Of a DNA stretch of 64,000 bases, positions 46,119 through 56,648 are shown piece after piece. How positions within the stretch are numbered: position 1 is the first letter of the stretch; every line of letters starts with the position of its first letter. Source of the stretch: Ovis canadensis (Eukaryota > Chordata > Mammalia > Artiodactyla > Bovidae); assembly GCF_042477335.2 (NCBI RefSeq), contig NC_091257.1, forward strand, positions 45,788,501 through 45,852,500. The letters are read 5' to 3'. A model generated the notes under the pieces. It was not told the DNA's origin. It searched no databases and saw only the letters and a program-made list of their open reading frames with translations. Made by a program: the position numbers and the translations under genes.

Positions 46119-46592
46119 TATTCACGCATATATGTGGAATGTAGAAAAATGGTACAGGCGATCTTATTTGCAAAGCAGAAGTAGAGACAGATGTAGAGAA
46201 CAAACCTACGGATACCAAGGGGAAATGGTGGGTAGGATAAACTGGTAGACTGGAATTGATATATATATATACACTATGTATATATTATATACTATGTATA
46301 AAATAGATAACTAGTGAGAACCTATTGTATACCACAGGGAAGGCTACTCCGTTCTCTGTGGGGATCTAAATGGGAAGGAAATCCAAAAAAGAGGGGATAT
46401 ATGTAAACATACAGCTGATTCACTTTGCTATACAGTAGAAACTACCACAACATTGTAAAGCAACCATACTCCAATGAAAACAAATCAAAAACTAGAGTGG
46501 ATATATGAATAACTGATTCATTTTGCTGTACACCTGAAACTAATACATCACTATAAATCAACTACATTCCAATAAAAATTTTTTTAAGATAC
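46119..46592 (+). mobile_element. LINE-1 3' UTR with a doubled tail
   Basis: It has cgcatatatgtggaatgtag, ccaaggggaaatggtgggta, and ggaagg-type middle. Then two successive terminal blocks follow: cagctgattcactttgctat to actccaatgaaaa, and aactgattcattttgctgta to attccaataaaaa. The duplicated tail suggests one fragment inserted at the end of another. Confidence 0.85.
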
Positions 46593-47303
46593 AGAAAATC
46601 AACAAAACCCCCAAAATGGTGCTTGGGAATTAGCCCAACAACTGGGGAAGAGAATAATGGAGAAAAACATCCATGAGAACTCAAGAATAGAAGAGCTTTT
46701 GGATCTCCATCTTCCTTGAGCTTTAAGCTCTACAGCAAAAACATACTTCAAAAAGGAATGGAGGATTAAAAAAAGGAATTGTAGCTTTGATATACTCAGC
46801 AGATTTAATACATGTCATCCAGTTCCTCCTAGTTTTTTTTTTAATCAGATTTTTAAGAGTTTCAGAGAAATTTATGGTTATCAAGTACAAAAAGGTTAAA
46901 TATTAAGATGTCTGTAGCTTCTGCTGAATGTTAAAAATGGTCTACTGGAGAATTCCGTGCATCAGCCATGAGCCTGGGTGGGGGTCCTGGGAATTTGGGG
47001 GGAGGCGAGGACTCTCTCCTGGGGCTCCAGCTTTAGTTGCCTGATGGCCCCGTTGGGCCCTGAAGTCTCGGAGCAAAACTGTGGCTGTGGGTGGAGAGAG
47101 AAGAGCCTGTCACAACAGACCTTTTCATCCAAGAATCTCAAGTGTTTCATCTAGGAATCGCACCCACCAAACACTCCTGGAAGGTGTTAGTGCTAAGCAC
47201 AGACGGAGGAAGTGAGGCGGAAGTAGAAGCATGAGGTGGAGGTGCCAGAGGCCCGGGGTTTCTGCAAAATCTGGCCTGGTGCTGCTCTTTGTCAGTTTCC
47301 GGT
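46593..47303. other. single-copy stretch with an exon-like patch
   Basis: Repeat-free. The 46962-47084 minus-strand segment is GC-rich with a pyrimidine-rich acceptor-like end; see the findings. Confidence 0.4.
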
Positions 47304-47431
47304 ACAGGCAGACCCTGCTGTACTGGGCTTCAGAGAAATTGCGTTTTTTATAAATTGAAGATTTGCAGCAACCCGATGTAGAGCAAGTCTATTAGTGCCA
47401 TTTTCCTAATAGCGGTATTTACTTTTTAATT

Positions 47432-47752
47432 TTTAGTTTTTTTGGCCATGCTATGTGGCATGTGAGATCTTAGTTCCCCAACCAGGTACTGAACCTGCGC
47501 CCCCCACATTGGAAGTGCAGAGACCTAACCACTGGACTGCCTGGGAAAAGTGAAAGTATTAGTTATGGACTGTAGACCCACCAGGCTCCTCTGTCCATGG
47601 GATTCTCCAGGCAAGAATACTGGAGTGGGTTGCCATTCCCTTATCCAGGGGATCTTCTTGACTCAGGGATTGAATCCAGGTCTCCTGCATTACAGGTGGA
47701 TTCTTTACTGTCTGAGCCACCAGGGAAGCCTGGACTGCTAGGGAAGTTCCCC
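47432..47752 (-). mobile_element. CHR-type SINE, antisense, interrupted
   Basis: It has gatcttagttccccaaccag and ggaagtgcagagacctaacc. The head is split at the site ctggactgcctggga near 47544 and resumes as tggactgctagggaagttcc after 47731. Confidence 0.88.
47546..47731 (-). mobile_element. Bov-tA SINE inside the CHR SINE
   Basis: It has ggattctccaggcaagaata, ggggatcttcttgactcagg, and tgagccaccagggaagcc. The CHR head is repeated on both sides (tggactgc then ggga), which marks the target duplication. Confidence 0.92.
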
Positions 47753-47930
47753 CAGATTTAAATAAAGGGGTGTGTGTGTGTATACATTTTTTTTAAACCA
47801 TAATGCTATCACACTTTATGATGTCAACATGACTTTTATATGCACTGGGAAACTAAACATCATGGGACTCACTTTATTTAGGTATCTGCTTTATTGTGGG
47901 GTGCAGTGTGGTCATGATGTGGCCACATGA

Positions 47931-48759
47931 TGACACTTGGGATCACAAAGGGAACACGTACTCAACAGTTATTTCAAATATTAGAAAACATCATTCTGTT
48001 ACAAATGACTCAAACTGACCTATCTTTGCATGGAAAAATACTCCCCCTTGAATAGCTGTTAATCAAGAAGATTTCTGCCCAACATATATTGCCTGGAATG
48101 GTAAAAACAAGCCCCTCTTAGTCAGCCTACTGAATACCTACAGTGAGTTCATTTTTCCTCTCATAAATATTTCAGAAAGCTATTTTTAAAGTCTTATTTT
48201 TAAACACATATTAGTCCTTCCAATTTGTGGAGACATATTCTCTACTTTCACGTATGTAGAGCATAGCTCAGTCCAAAACAGGAGATTCACAAAGGTTAAC
48301 TTTAAATTTTCTAGGAGCCACGTTAAAAAAGGAAAAAGAAATAGATGAAATCAAGTTTAGGAATATATTTAATTTAACCCAATAGATCCCAAACATGATC
48401 ATTTCAATGGGTAATCTGTATCAACATGGTAAATGATCTATTTTATTCCTAATCTAAGGATAAATGATTTAGTAAGTATATCATATAAATTTAATGATTT
48501 CTTTTTTGGTTCTAAGTGTCTTTGAAATCCGGTGAGTATCTGAAAACCCTGATAGCATATCCCAACCAGACAAGCTGTAGTTCAAGGGCTCAAGAGTCAC
48601 ATGTTGTTAGCAGCTATCATGCTGCAAAACACAGATAGAGACCATTTGAAAATGGTGCAATCAAGCCACCTTTGTCCTTAGATGAAACACACTGTGAAAG
48701 CTGATGGACCCTTTCTCGACACATGGTTACTTTTAATGTCTTAAGAAAAGTAAGGATGG
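47931..48759. other. single-copy stretch (0.8 kb)
   Basis: AT-rich; nothing was recognised. Confidence 0.45.
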
Positions 48760-48815
48760 AAATATGTATATATGTTTTATAAATATACATAAAAGTGTAT
48801 ATATACATATTTTTA
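48760..48815. repeat. TATA/TACATA simple repeat
   Basis: Imperfect tatata and atacata runs. The antisense Tyr/Ile/His frame is an artefact. Confidence 0.75.
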
Positions 48816-49127
48816 AGAGTTATCCCATTCACCTAGGGGTGTTCCAATATGTTTGTTTGTAGTAGTTATGAGTATGAGCCTGGAAAGGTCATCAGGCCGA
48901 CAAACAGAACTCCTAAAGCCCGTGAACTTGGTGAGAGAAAAGTATAGTCAGTCCCCTTCTTCTCCAATGGAATAAAACATAAAAACAACTGTAAGGGCCA
49001 AAGAAACTCAGCACCAAGTAGATCTTCACTAAAAGGGGCTCAAGCAGCAGCAACAGCTCCAGACCATGTGCGTGCAAGAGTTTTGCTGCATCCCAGGCAA
49101 GCTGACTTCCTCACTGAGCTGCGTTCC
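48816..49127. other. single-copy stretch
   Basis: Nothing was recognised. Confidence 0.4.
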
Positions 49128-49256
49128 ATTCACTCATTTATTTGCCACGCCACATGGCATGCATGCAGGATCCTAATTCCCCAATCAGGCATCAAACCTG
49201 TTCCCTTGTAGTGGAAGCACACAGTCCTAACCACTGGTCTACCAGGGAAGTTCAGC
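49128..49256 (-). mobile_element. CHR-type SINE, antisense
   Basis: It has gatcctaattccccaatcag and a right-end ggtctaccagggaagttcag. Confidence 0.85.
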
Positions 49257-49257
49257 C

Positions 49258-49560
49258 GTGCTCTTTTTTTTGTTTTTTTTTTTGTATCAGGGTATAGCCA
49301 ATTAACAATGTTGTGACAGGTTCAGGTGAACAGTGAAGGGACTTAGCCATACACATACAAGTATCCATCCTTCCCCAAACTCCTCTCCCATTCAGGCTGC
49401 CACTGACTTTGAGCAGAATTCCCTATGCTACACAGTAGGTCCCTTAACCAATTTAAAATTGGTTATTCACTTTAAATATAGCTGTGTGTACATGTCTATC
49501 CCTTCACCCCTCAGCCTCGCTGCTTCCCCCTCATGAGCCCCTGTGGTGAGCTTCTATAAA
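49258..49560 (-). mobile_element. LINE-1 3' end, antisense
   Basis: It has a T-run, then agggtatagccaattaacaa, gttcaggtgaacagtgaagg and cagtaggtcccttaaccaat: antisense of the 17.9-kb and 49.6-kb 3' UTR variant. Confidence 0.88.
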
Positions 49561-49640
49561 CCGACCCCACAGATCGGGGTGGGGCTCAGGGGACAGAGCA
49601 GGGTGAAGGGCCAGAGTCTGAATTTAGTATTTGCCGCTGA

Positions 49641-50055
49641 AAAAGAAGCGTACTGAGTGGAGTAAGTCAGAGAACGAGAAATATCGTTTGACATCCCTTA
49701 TATGTGGAATCTAAAAAGAACTGATACACATGAACTTACTTACAAAATAGAAAGAGACTCACAGACTTAGAGAAAGGACTTATGGTTGCTGGGGGGAAGG
49801 GACAGGGAGTTTGGGATGGACATGTACATGCTGCTATATTTAAAATGGATAACCAACAGGTCCTACTGTATATAGCACATGGAACTCTGATCAATGTTAT
49901 CTGGCAGCTTGGATGGGAGGGGAGTTTGGGGGAGAATGGATATACGTATACGGATGGCTGAGTCCCACAGCTGTTCACCTGAAACTATTAGAACATTGTT
50001 AATCAGCTATACCCCAACACAAATTAAAAAAATTTAAAACAGTTAAAAAAAAAAG
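49641..50055 (+). mobile_element. LINE-1 3' end
   Basis: It has ttatatgtggaatctaaaaa, ggacttatggttgctggggg, gttcacctgaaactattaga, and cagctataccccaacacaaa, then an A-rich tail. Faces away from the antisense copy on its left. Confidence 0.9.
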
Positions 50056-50059
50056 GTTA

Positions 50060-50232
50060 AAAAAACAACTGGCAGCTGGGTAACCTTGGAGAACTTAACT
50101 TCTCTGAGTATGCTTTCTTATCTAGAAAATGGGATGGATGATAATAAGAGTACATAGCGCATAGGGTTGTTAGGAGGATGAAATAACCCAAAGTGCTTAG
50201 CAGGTACCCAACAGGTACTTAATCAATAAGAC
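50060..50232 (+). mobile_element. MIR SINE
   Basis: It has gagaacttaacttctctgag, cttatctagaaaatgggatg, and gcatagggttgttaggagga, then gcttagcaggtacccaacag. The order is clear. Confidence 0.8.
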
Positions 50233-51614
50233 TTTTACATACAATGTGCTCTGAACTGGGCTTGTCCATTCTAAACTCAGCTGGAGCCACAAAGTTAGAA
50301 AATGCCTCATGGCTGCATGCCCAAGTTTTGCACAAGATGCAATCTCTTTCCAAAGAGATATTTTCTTAAATGCTACAATTTGTATGCTTGAGAAAACACA
50401 CACACACACACACAAATGGCGAAGAACATAAGCTAGGGGCCTTGGATAGAAAACTATCAAAAAAGTTAGTCACTTTCTGAGCATGGTCCTCATCGAACAT
50501 TAACACATAACCATGTTTTTCAATGACAAAGATGATCATGGAGGCTCTTCCTGGAGAAAGATGCAATCTCTTTTGCTCTGCCAGGGTTCTGAATGCGTGG
50601 CTCCCCAGCACCAATGGGAAAAATAAATAGGGGTATTGAATACATTTTCAGTCCTCCTCTTGCATCAGCCCTCCCATTCACAGGCTAAGCTGTTCTGGAA
50701 TCTATTCAGAGGGGAACCACATTACATAAGACTCAATAATCTTAATGGTAACTCTGCAGTGAAAGTGTCATTTGTTGTAATGAACACTGATCATAAGTTA
50801 AGCCCTGAGCTACTCTCTCTGTTATTTTTCATTATACTGTTCCTTGCTCTGTTATATTTCAGGAGCACTGAGGGAATTCACTCAACTGTGTTTGCCAGTC
50901 AGCATTTCATTCCTCAGATTAGATTCTGCTAAGAGGCAATGGACCAATGTGCAAACTGATTCTTAAGGAAACACATCAGACGCTGGTTATAGGTTCTCTG
51001 CTGGTGCCCACAGGCACCTCCCCTTCCTCTTGGTTATATATCTCTTTAATTTACCATTTTTTCTATCTTCCACTCAATCCACAGCATCATTCTCCAGGCC
51101 CCAGTCTGATAGAGGATTAAAAACGTATCTCTGGATACTTGTCCTTCAAGAATGACTGTTCAATTCGACCACCAGAATACTGTTTCCAAAATCATCATCA
51201 TCTCTCATTGAGCTCTCACTTGCAAACACCACTCTGCTTACACGACAATCACTGCCCTACCCCCCTCCCCACCCCTCGTTGCTTTAAAGGACACTAACTC
51301 CAAAAGGCACACCAGTGAGGGGAAGCTGGGATTTGCCCAAGTTTTAAAAACCCATTGTGAAAAATTCATCTTGTGTGTTGTATATGAAGCTAGGGTGTAT
51401 GTGCTTCCATGGGCATCTGTGCTCTTGGAATTGCTTATAGGTTATAAGTAGGTTGTGAGTCCTTGGAGAGACCACATCACCACCATACCTCAAAGGTCAA
51501 CAGCACAAACACTTGGAGACTGCGTGGGTTGGCCCTTGGTCAAGAACACTCGCAGGATTTACCACTCTTGCTGAGTGCATCTCCATCTGACACTGGGCAC
51601 TATTACTATTCCTT
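50233..51614. other. single-copy stretch (1.4 kb)
   Basis: It includes a short (CA)n at 50397-50415. Frames at 50366-50614 and 50636-50932 have no recognised product. Confidence 0.45.
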
Positions 51615-51828
51615 AGACCACAGGTCTCTAACCTCTGGCATTCAATGCCTGATGACCTGAGGGGAGCTGATCAATAATAATAGAAAGTAAGTGAACATTA
51701 TATGTAATGCACTTGAATGTGCTTGAAAACAGAGGAAGCAGCCCCACTGCCTGCTTTAGCACCCATTATTTTGGCTGGGTGCCCAAGGAAGTAGCCTGTG
51801 TATTTACTTCCTCTAACACAAGATGCTT
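51615..51828 (+). mobile_element. hAT (Charlie3-like) remnant, cut by BovB
   Basis: It has acaggtctctaacctctggc, atgcctgatgacctgagg, and tgtaatgcacttgaatgtgc, matching the inner part of the 31.95-kb element. The 3' part is missing at the BovB junction. Confidence 0.65.
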
Positions 51829-52756
51829 TATTGACTATGCCAAAACCTTTGACTGTGTGGATCACAATAAACTGGGGAAAATTCTGAGAGAGATGGGAAT
51901 ACCAGACCACCTGACCTGCCTCTTGAGAAATCTGTATGCAGGGCAGGAAGCAACAGTTAGAACTGGACATGGAACAACAGACTGGTTCCAAATAGGAAAA
52001 GGAGTACGTCAAGGCTGTATATTGTCACCCTGCTTATTTAACTTATATGCAGAATACATCATGAGAAACAGTGGACTGGAAGAAACACAAGCTGGAATCA
52101 AGATTGCTGGGAGAAATATCAATAACCTCAGATATGCAGATGACACCACCCTTATGGCAGAAAGTGAAGAGGAACTAAAAAGCCTCTTGAGGAGAGTGAA
52201 AGAGGAGAGTGAAAAAGTTGGCTTAAAGCTCAACATTCAGAAAACAAAGATCATGGTATCTGGTCCCATCTCTTCATGGGAAATAGATGGGGAAACAGTG
52301 GAAACAGTGTCAGACTTTATTTTGGGGGGCTCCAATATCACTGCAGATGGTGATTGCAGCCATGAAATTAAAAGACACTTACTCCTTGAAAGAAAAGTTA
52401 TGACCAACCTAGATAGCATATTGAAAAGCAGAGACATTACTTTGCCGACTAAGGTCTGTCTAGTCAAGGCTATGGTTTTTCCAGTGGTCATGTATGGATG
52501 CTGGACTGTGAAGAAGGCTGAGCGCCAAAGAATTGATGCTTTTGAACTGTGGTGTTGGAGAAGACTCTTGAGAGTCCCTTGGACTGCAAGGAGATCCAAC
52601 CAGTCCATTTTAAAGGAGATCAGCCCTGGGATTTCTTTGGAAGGAATGATGCTAAAGCTGAAACTCCAGTACTTTGGCCACCTCATGCGAAGAGTTGACT
52701 CATTGGAAAAGACTCTGATGCTGGGAGGGATTGGGGGCAGGAGGAGAAGGGGATGA
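51707..52756 (+). pseudogene. BovB RT remnant in a chimeric frame
   Basis: The first 40 of 349 codons come from the hAT remnant. From residue 41 it is BovB: motif A (FIDYAKTFDCV), GCILSPCLFNLY near 103-114, catalytic YADD at 143-146, and the basic C-terminal region ending RRRRG. The fingers and endonuclease are missing. The stop at 52754-52756 (TGA) sits where a sister copy (19087-19089) reads CGA, so it is a CpG-decay stop. No promoter is evident; translation of the chimera is unlikely. Confidence 0.9.
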
Positions 52757-52906
52757 CCGAGGATGAGATGGCTGGCTGGCATCACTGACTCGATGGACAT
52801 GAGTTTGAGTGAACTCCGGGAGTTGGTGATGGACAGGGAGGCCTGGCGTGCTGCGATTCATGGGGTCGCAGAGTCAGACACGACTGAGTGACTGAACTGA
52901 ACTGAA
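51829..52906 (+). mobile_element. BovB LINE 3' part
   Basis: It starts within RT motif A (ttattgactatgcc) and runs to the tandem actga tail (gactgaactgaactgaac). It is the least decayed BovB of the four. Confidence 0.95.
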
Positions 52907-52934
52907 CACGAGGTGCCAGGCCGGCCTTCTGCCC

Positions 52935-53126
52935 AGTGAAAGCTGCTCAGTCGTGTCCAACTCTTTGCAACCCCATGGACCATACAGTCCATGGAATTCT
53001 CCAGGCCAGAATACTGGAGTGGGCAGCCTTTCCCTTCTCCAGGGGATCTTCCTGACCCAGGAATCGAACCAGGGTCTCCTGCATTGCAGGCAGATTCTTT
53101 ACCAACTGAGTTATCGGGGAAGCCCT
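52935..53126 (-). mobile_element. Bov-tA SINE, antisense
   Basis: It has gctgctcagtcgtgtccaac, ggggatcttcctgacccagg, and gttatcggggaagccct. Flanks ggccttctgccc at 52923-52934 and 53127-53138 are identical: a 12-bp target duplication. Confidence 0.96.
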
Positions 53127-53138
53127 GGCCTTCTGCCC

Positions 53139-53936
53139 GAAGACACAGCAAATCAACTCTGGAAGACTGCTGTTCCCAGACATATGGACACTTACTTACA
53201 TATGGACATGTGCAGAATATGAACTGTCAACTACAAATTGACATTTGCCATCTACCTTTACAAGATTAAATCATGTGCTGCTGCAGCTGCTGATTTTCAA
53301 TACCCCCGAAGGAGTCCAGGGTGGAGAGCAAAAATGACCCACTCAGTACTCAGGGAAAAACTGTCAGATCTTCAGAGAGTTATTAATAAATATGTTCAGG
53401 AGCTGATTTTATGAGCCCAATTCTGTATCTTCTTATATCTAGAAAAGCACTAAAATCCTTCATAGTGATGATTGCTCCCCAGGACTAACAGAAACCTTCT
53501 GTAAAAAAAAAAAAAGTATGTATTTGATTGCATGTACTCCCCCTCCACCAAAATCACATATATACCGACCTTCTCCTTTGCCATTTTGCAGCAATTTCTC
53601 AGAGTTATCTGAAATGCTGTCTCCCGGGCTATAGTCCTCATTTGCCTCATATAAAACTTAACTCACAGCTCTCACATTGTACTTTTTTAAAGTTGATTGA
53701 CAATTTCTTAAAATTCTAGAGAAAAAGGAGAAACTCTGGCAGAAATCCAAACTATGTCTTCCTTCATTTTTAGACTTCTACATTTCACTTTTTAAAGAAA
53801 CAGAAATATTTTACAACCCATTGAGAAATTCAAAAGAGAGGTGAAAAGAAAACTGCCAAGAGTCTCCTACTTAAACATAATTTCTACTAGTATTTGGGTA
53901 AATTTCTCTCAAGTTTTCATCTGAAGTATTTTTAAT
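53139..53936. other. single-copy stretch (0.8 kb)
   Basis: Nothing was recognised apart from an A-run at 53502-53515. Confidence 0.45.
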
Positions 53937-53978
53937 AAGTATATCAATAATCATATTGAAGTATATCAATAATCATAG
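53937..53978. repeat. 22-bp direct duplication
   Basis: The unit aagtatatcaataatcata plus ttg is followed by a second, nearly complete copy. Confidence 0.9.
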
Positions 53979-54037
53979 TTTATAATTTTATAATTAGGTT
54001 TAGAATTTTATTTAAAAGTTAAGGCATCAGTATTTGC

Positions 54038-54151
54038 AACATAATTGCCATATATTAACAGGTTATCTTTGAATCCATATAACTGCCATACACTGACATG
54101 TTATCTATGAATCCACATAATTGCCACATATCGACAGGCTATCTATGAATC
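54038..54151. repeat. 38-bp minisatellite, three copies
   Basis: Copies at 54038-54075, 54076-54113 and 54114-54151 share ataa.tgccata and a end of ctatgaatc or ctttgaatc. They differ by scattered substitutions and no indels. Confidence 0.93.
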
Positions 54152-54177
54152 GCAATTAATATGAACATTTCTTTGCT

Positions 54178-54265
54178 TGAAGACAGCAGTGTGGCTTTGG
54201 GGAAGTCACTTAACCTCTCTAATCTTGTTTTTCTCATTGGAAAAAAAACCACAAAAAAGCGATGT
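54178..54265 (+). mobile_element. MIR fragment
   Basis: It has ggggaagtcacttaacctct and gtttttctcattggaaa, the conserved MIR 3' block only. Confidence 0.7.
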
Positions 54266-54637
54266 GATATTAAGCAGCATCATTAGCCCTTCATGAAAGT
54301 TAAGAGATTGTACACTGAATGTAAGTAGAATTTACAAAAATGAAAGCCTCCACTGATGTGAACAATGGATAACACAGAAAATCGCTTCCCATTGGATTTT
54401 CTTAAAACAAAGCATATCTGCATATAAGCTGGAAACCCACAAGGAGCGTAGGGAAGATCCAGTCTTTCATTTATCAAGGAGAGTCCTTTGAGAACTGCTC
54501 AACAAGTCTCAGAGAAGGGACTCAGTGTACCCTAAGCAGGCATCAGGAATGGCCACAGCCACTTCCGTTTTGGAAGTAGAGGCGTTTCAGGCATAGGCAC
54601 AAAAACGCTAAAACAAGATCTCAAAAACTGCAGCACT
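54266..54637. other. single-copy stretch
   Basis: Nothing was recognised. Confidence 0.4.
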
Positions 54638-54858
54638 AGGACTTCCCTGGCGGTTCAGAGGTTAGGAGTCTGCCTTCCAGCGCAGGGGACACAGATTTGA
54701 TCCCTGGCCAGGGAACTAAGGCTCCACATGCCACGGGACAACTAAGCCTACCCATCGCAACTACCGAGCTTATGTTCTAGAGGCTGTGCTCCACAGCTAG
54801 AGAAGCTCGCAAACACCAGAATGGAGACTCTGCACAGTCAAAAAAAAAAAACAAACAG
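54638..54858 (+). mobile_element. long-form CHR SINE
   Basis: It has ggacttccctggcggttcag, gatttgatccctggccaggg, and tccacagctagagaagctcg, then polyA with aaacaaacag. The same long variant as the 10.5-kb copy. Confidence 0.9.
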
Positions 54859-54998
54859 TAAAACAAAAGGGACAAACTCCCCCTCAAGATTAAAAAAACA
54901 AAAACTGTAGCATATTTTAAATACACACAGTTACTAAACTAACCATTTAAGACAGGGACAACGATGACTGAACGCAAAACAATGGCCAACATGTAACA

Positions 54999-55210
54999 CA
55001 GTGGCCCCTGACCAGGTACTACCCTGCCCTCCCCATGGGGCCCTTGGCAATATCTAGACACAACATCTTGTCACACCTGGGGTGTGCTACTGGCCTCTAG
55101 TGGTTAGAGACCAGGATGTTGCCAAACATGTTATACAGGATGGACTCCAACCACAGAGTCACCTGGACCCAAACAAAGGTTTCAATCGTATTGAAGTTGA
55201 GAAATCATAG
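54999..55210 (+). mobile_element. MER20 (hAT-Charlie) DNA transposon
   Basis: It starts cagtggcccctgaccagg, has gggtgtgctactggcctcta and gccaaacatgttatacagga, and ends gaagttgagaaatcatag. Ends form the imperfect terminal inverted repeat of MER20, essentially full length. Confidence 0.88.
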
Positions 55211-56127
55211 TGCAAACAACTCGCAAGTAAAATTAAACCTTACTGAATGTTAAAGCCAGGGAGATATGGGTCTGTTTCCCTCATTCCACCTCAGTATCCC
55301 CTGCCCCCACAACCCCCTCAACCAATATCACATCTCCCCCACGTCACATCTTCCAAAGCTGTGAAGACTTTAAATTTTAATTATTATGCATTTTCTTTCA
55401 TTGGTTATGATGCCAATCTATTGGTTAGAATATGCTAGGCAGATCTTTAAAAAGAAATGTAAGAATGTGAATTGATTTAAAGAAAAATATTAAATAAAAG
55501 AAAACTCCTATCTGGTTATGGCAAAATCACTCTTCCAGAAGAGCTCTCTGTGTTTATTTTGATTTTTGTAGAGATACCACTCATATGAAGCCACTGAACA
55601 GATTCAATTTGAGGCTAAGGATGACATGAAGTTAGTAAAATTCTCCAAGTTAACAAAATGTAAAGAAAAAACCCAGATCCACCCATTCCAAGGCTTCTTT
55701 TTCTCAGAATGAAGTCTGCTTGTAGTAATACTCAGGGATTTCAGAACCACAGCATTCCAAAGATGGAAACTGATCAGGACTTTATGAGTAATAGGCAGGG
55801 CTCTATAAAATAGTGAAAAAGTTTCTTAGTTGTCTAGGTTTACTAAAAAAGGCTTTTTATTAACTAAGGCTAGAGAGAGTTTACGCATATACACACAGGT
55901 GCAACATGAAGAAAAATTAGCATTCCATTGGAACAGATGTGTAAAGACAGAGTTCAGTGGCTGAGTTTGAGCAAGAAAAGCACATCAAACAGCTCCCTAG
56001 GGTGAGTTTGTATCTAAGAGAATAAGCTCTTATGAATGACCTTGACTCCACTCAAACATAAGTATTCTTGATCCAGAGCTCTGCTGGGATCATTTGAAGG
56101 AAATACTAACTATTCAAGAAAGTCTGA
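55211..56127. other. single-copy stretch (0.9 kb)
   Basis: Nothing was recognised. Confidence 0.45.
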
Positions 56128-56561
56128 CAGTCAAGGCATGGAAGCAATCTAAATGTCCATCGACAGATGAATAGAAAAAGAAGATATGCTACATATACAC
56201 AATGGAATACTACTCAGTAATAAAAATAAGGAAATAATGCAACTCGCAGCATCACAGATGGACCTAGAAGTTATAACACTGAGGTAAGTCAGACAAGACA
56301 AATGTCATATGATACAGCTTGTATATGGCATCTAAAAAAATAGTACAAATGAACTTCTTTATAAGGCAGAAACAGATCCACAACACAGAAAACAAGTTTA
56401 TGGCTACCAAAGGGGAAAGGAGGAGAGGGATGCATAAGGAGTCTGGGATTAACTTATACACAGTACCTAATACAAAATAGATACCAGCACAGACCTACTG
56501 TATAGTACAGGGAACTCTACTCAGTATTTCTGTAATAACTTATACAGGAAAAGAATCTGAA

Positions 56562-56565
<4 letters not shown>

Positions 56566-56596
<31 letters not shown>
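56566..56596. repeat. (TA)n microsatellite
   Basis: About 15 TA units within the older LINE-1 3' UTR. Confidence 0.9.
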
Positions 56597-56597
<1 letters not shown>

Positions 56598-56648
56598 CTG
56601 AATCACTTTGCTGTACACTTGAAATTAACACACTGTAAATCAACTATG

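Larger units (their letters stand above)
47304..47930 (+). mobile_element. Tigger1-like DNA transposon remnant with nested SINEs
   Basis: Left part: caggcagaccctgctgtact, tttataaattgaagatttgc, and gcaacccgatgtagagcaag. Right part: cttttatatgcactgggaaa and tatctgctttattgtggggt. These are the two ends of a Tigger1-type element lacking the transposase; a CHR SINE with a Bov-tA inside it fills the centre. Confidence 0.8.

Noticed and set aside
54038..54151. CRISPR-like array
   Set aside because: The three 38-bp units are contiguous without spacers and this is a mammalian genome.
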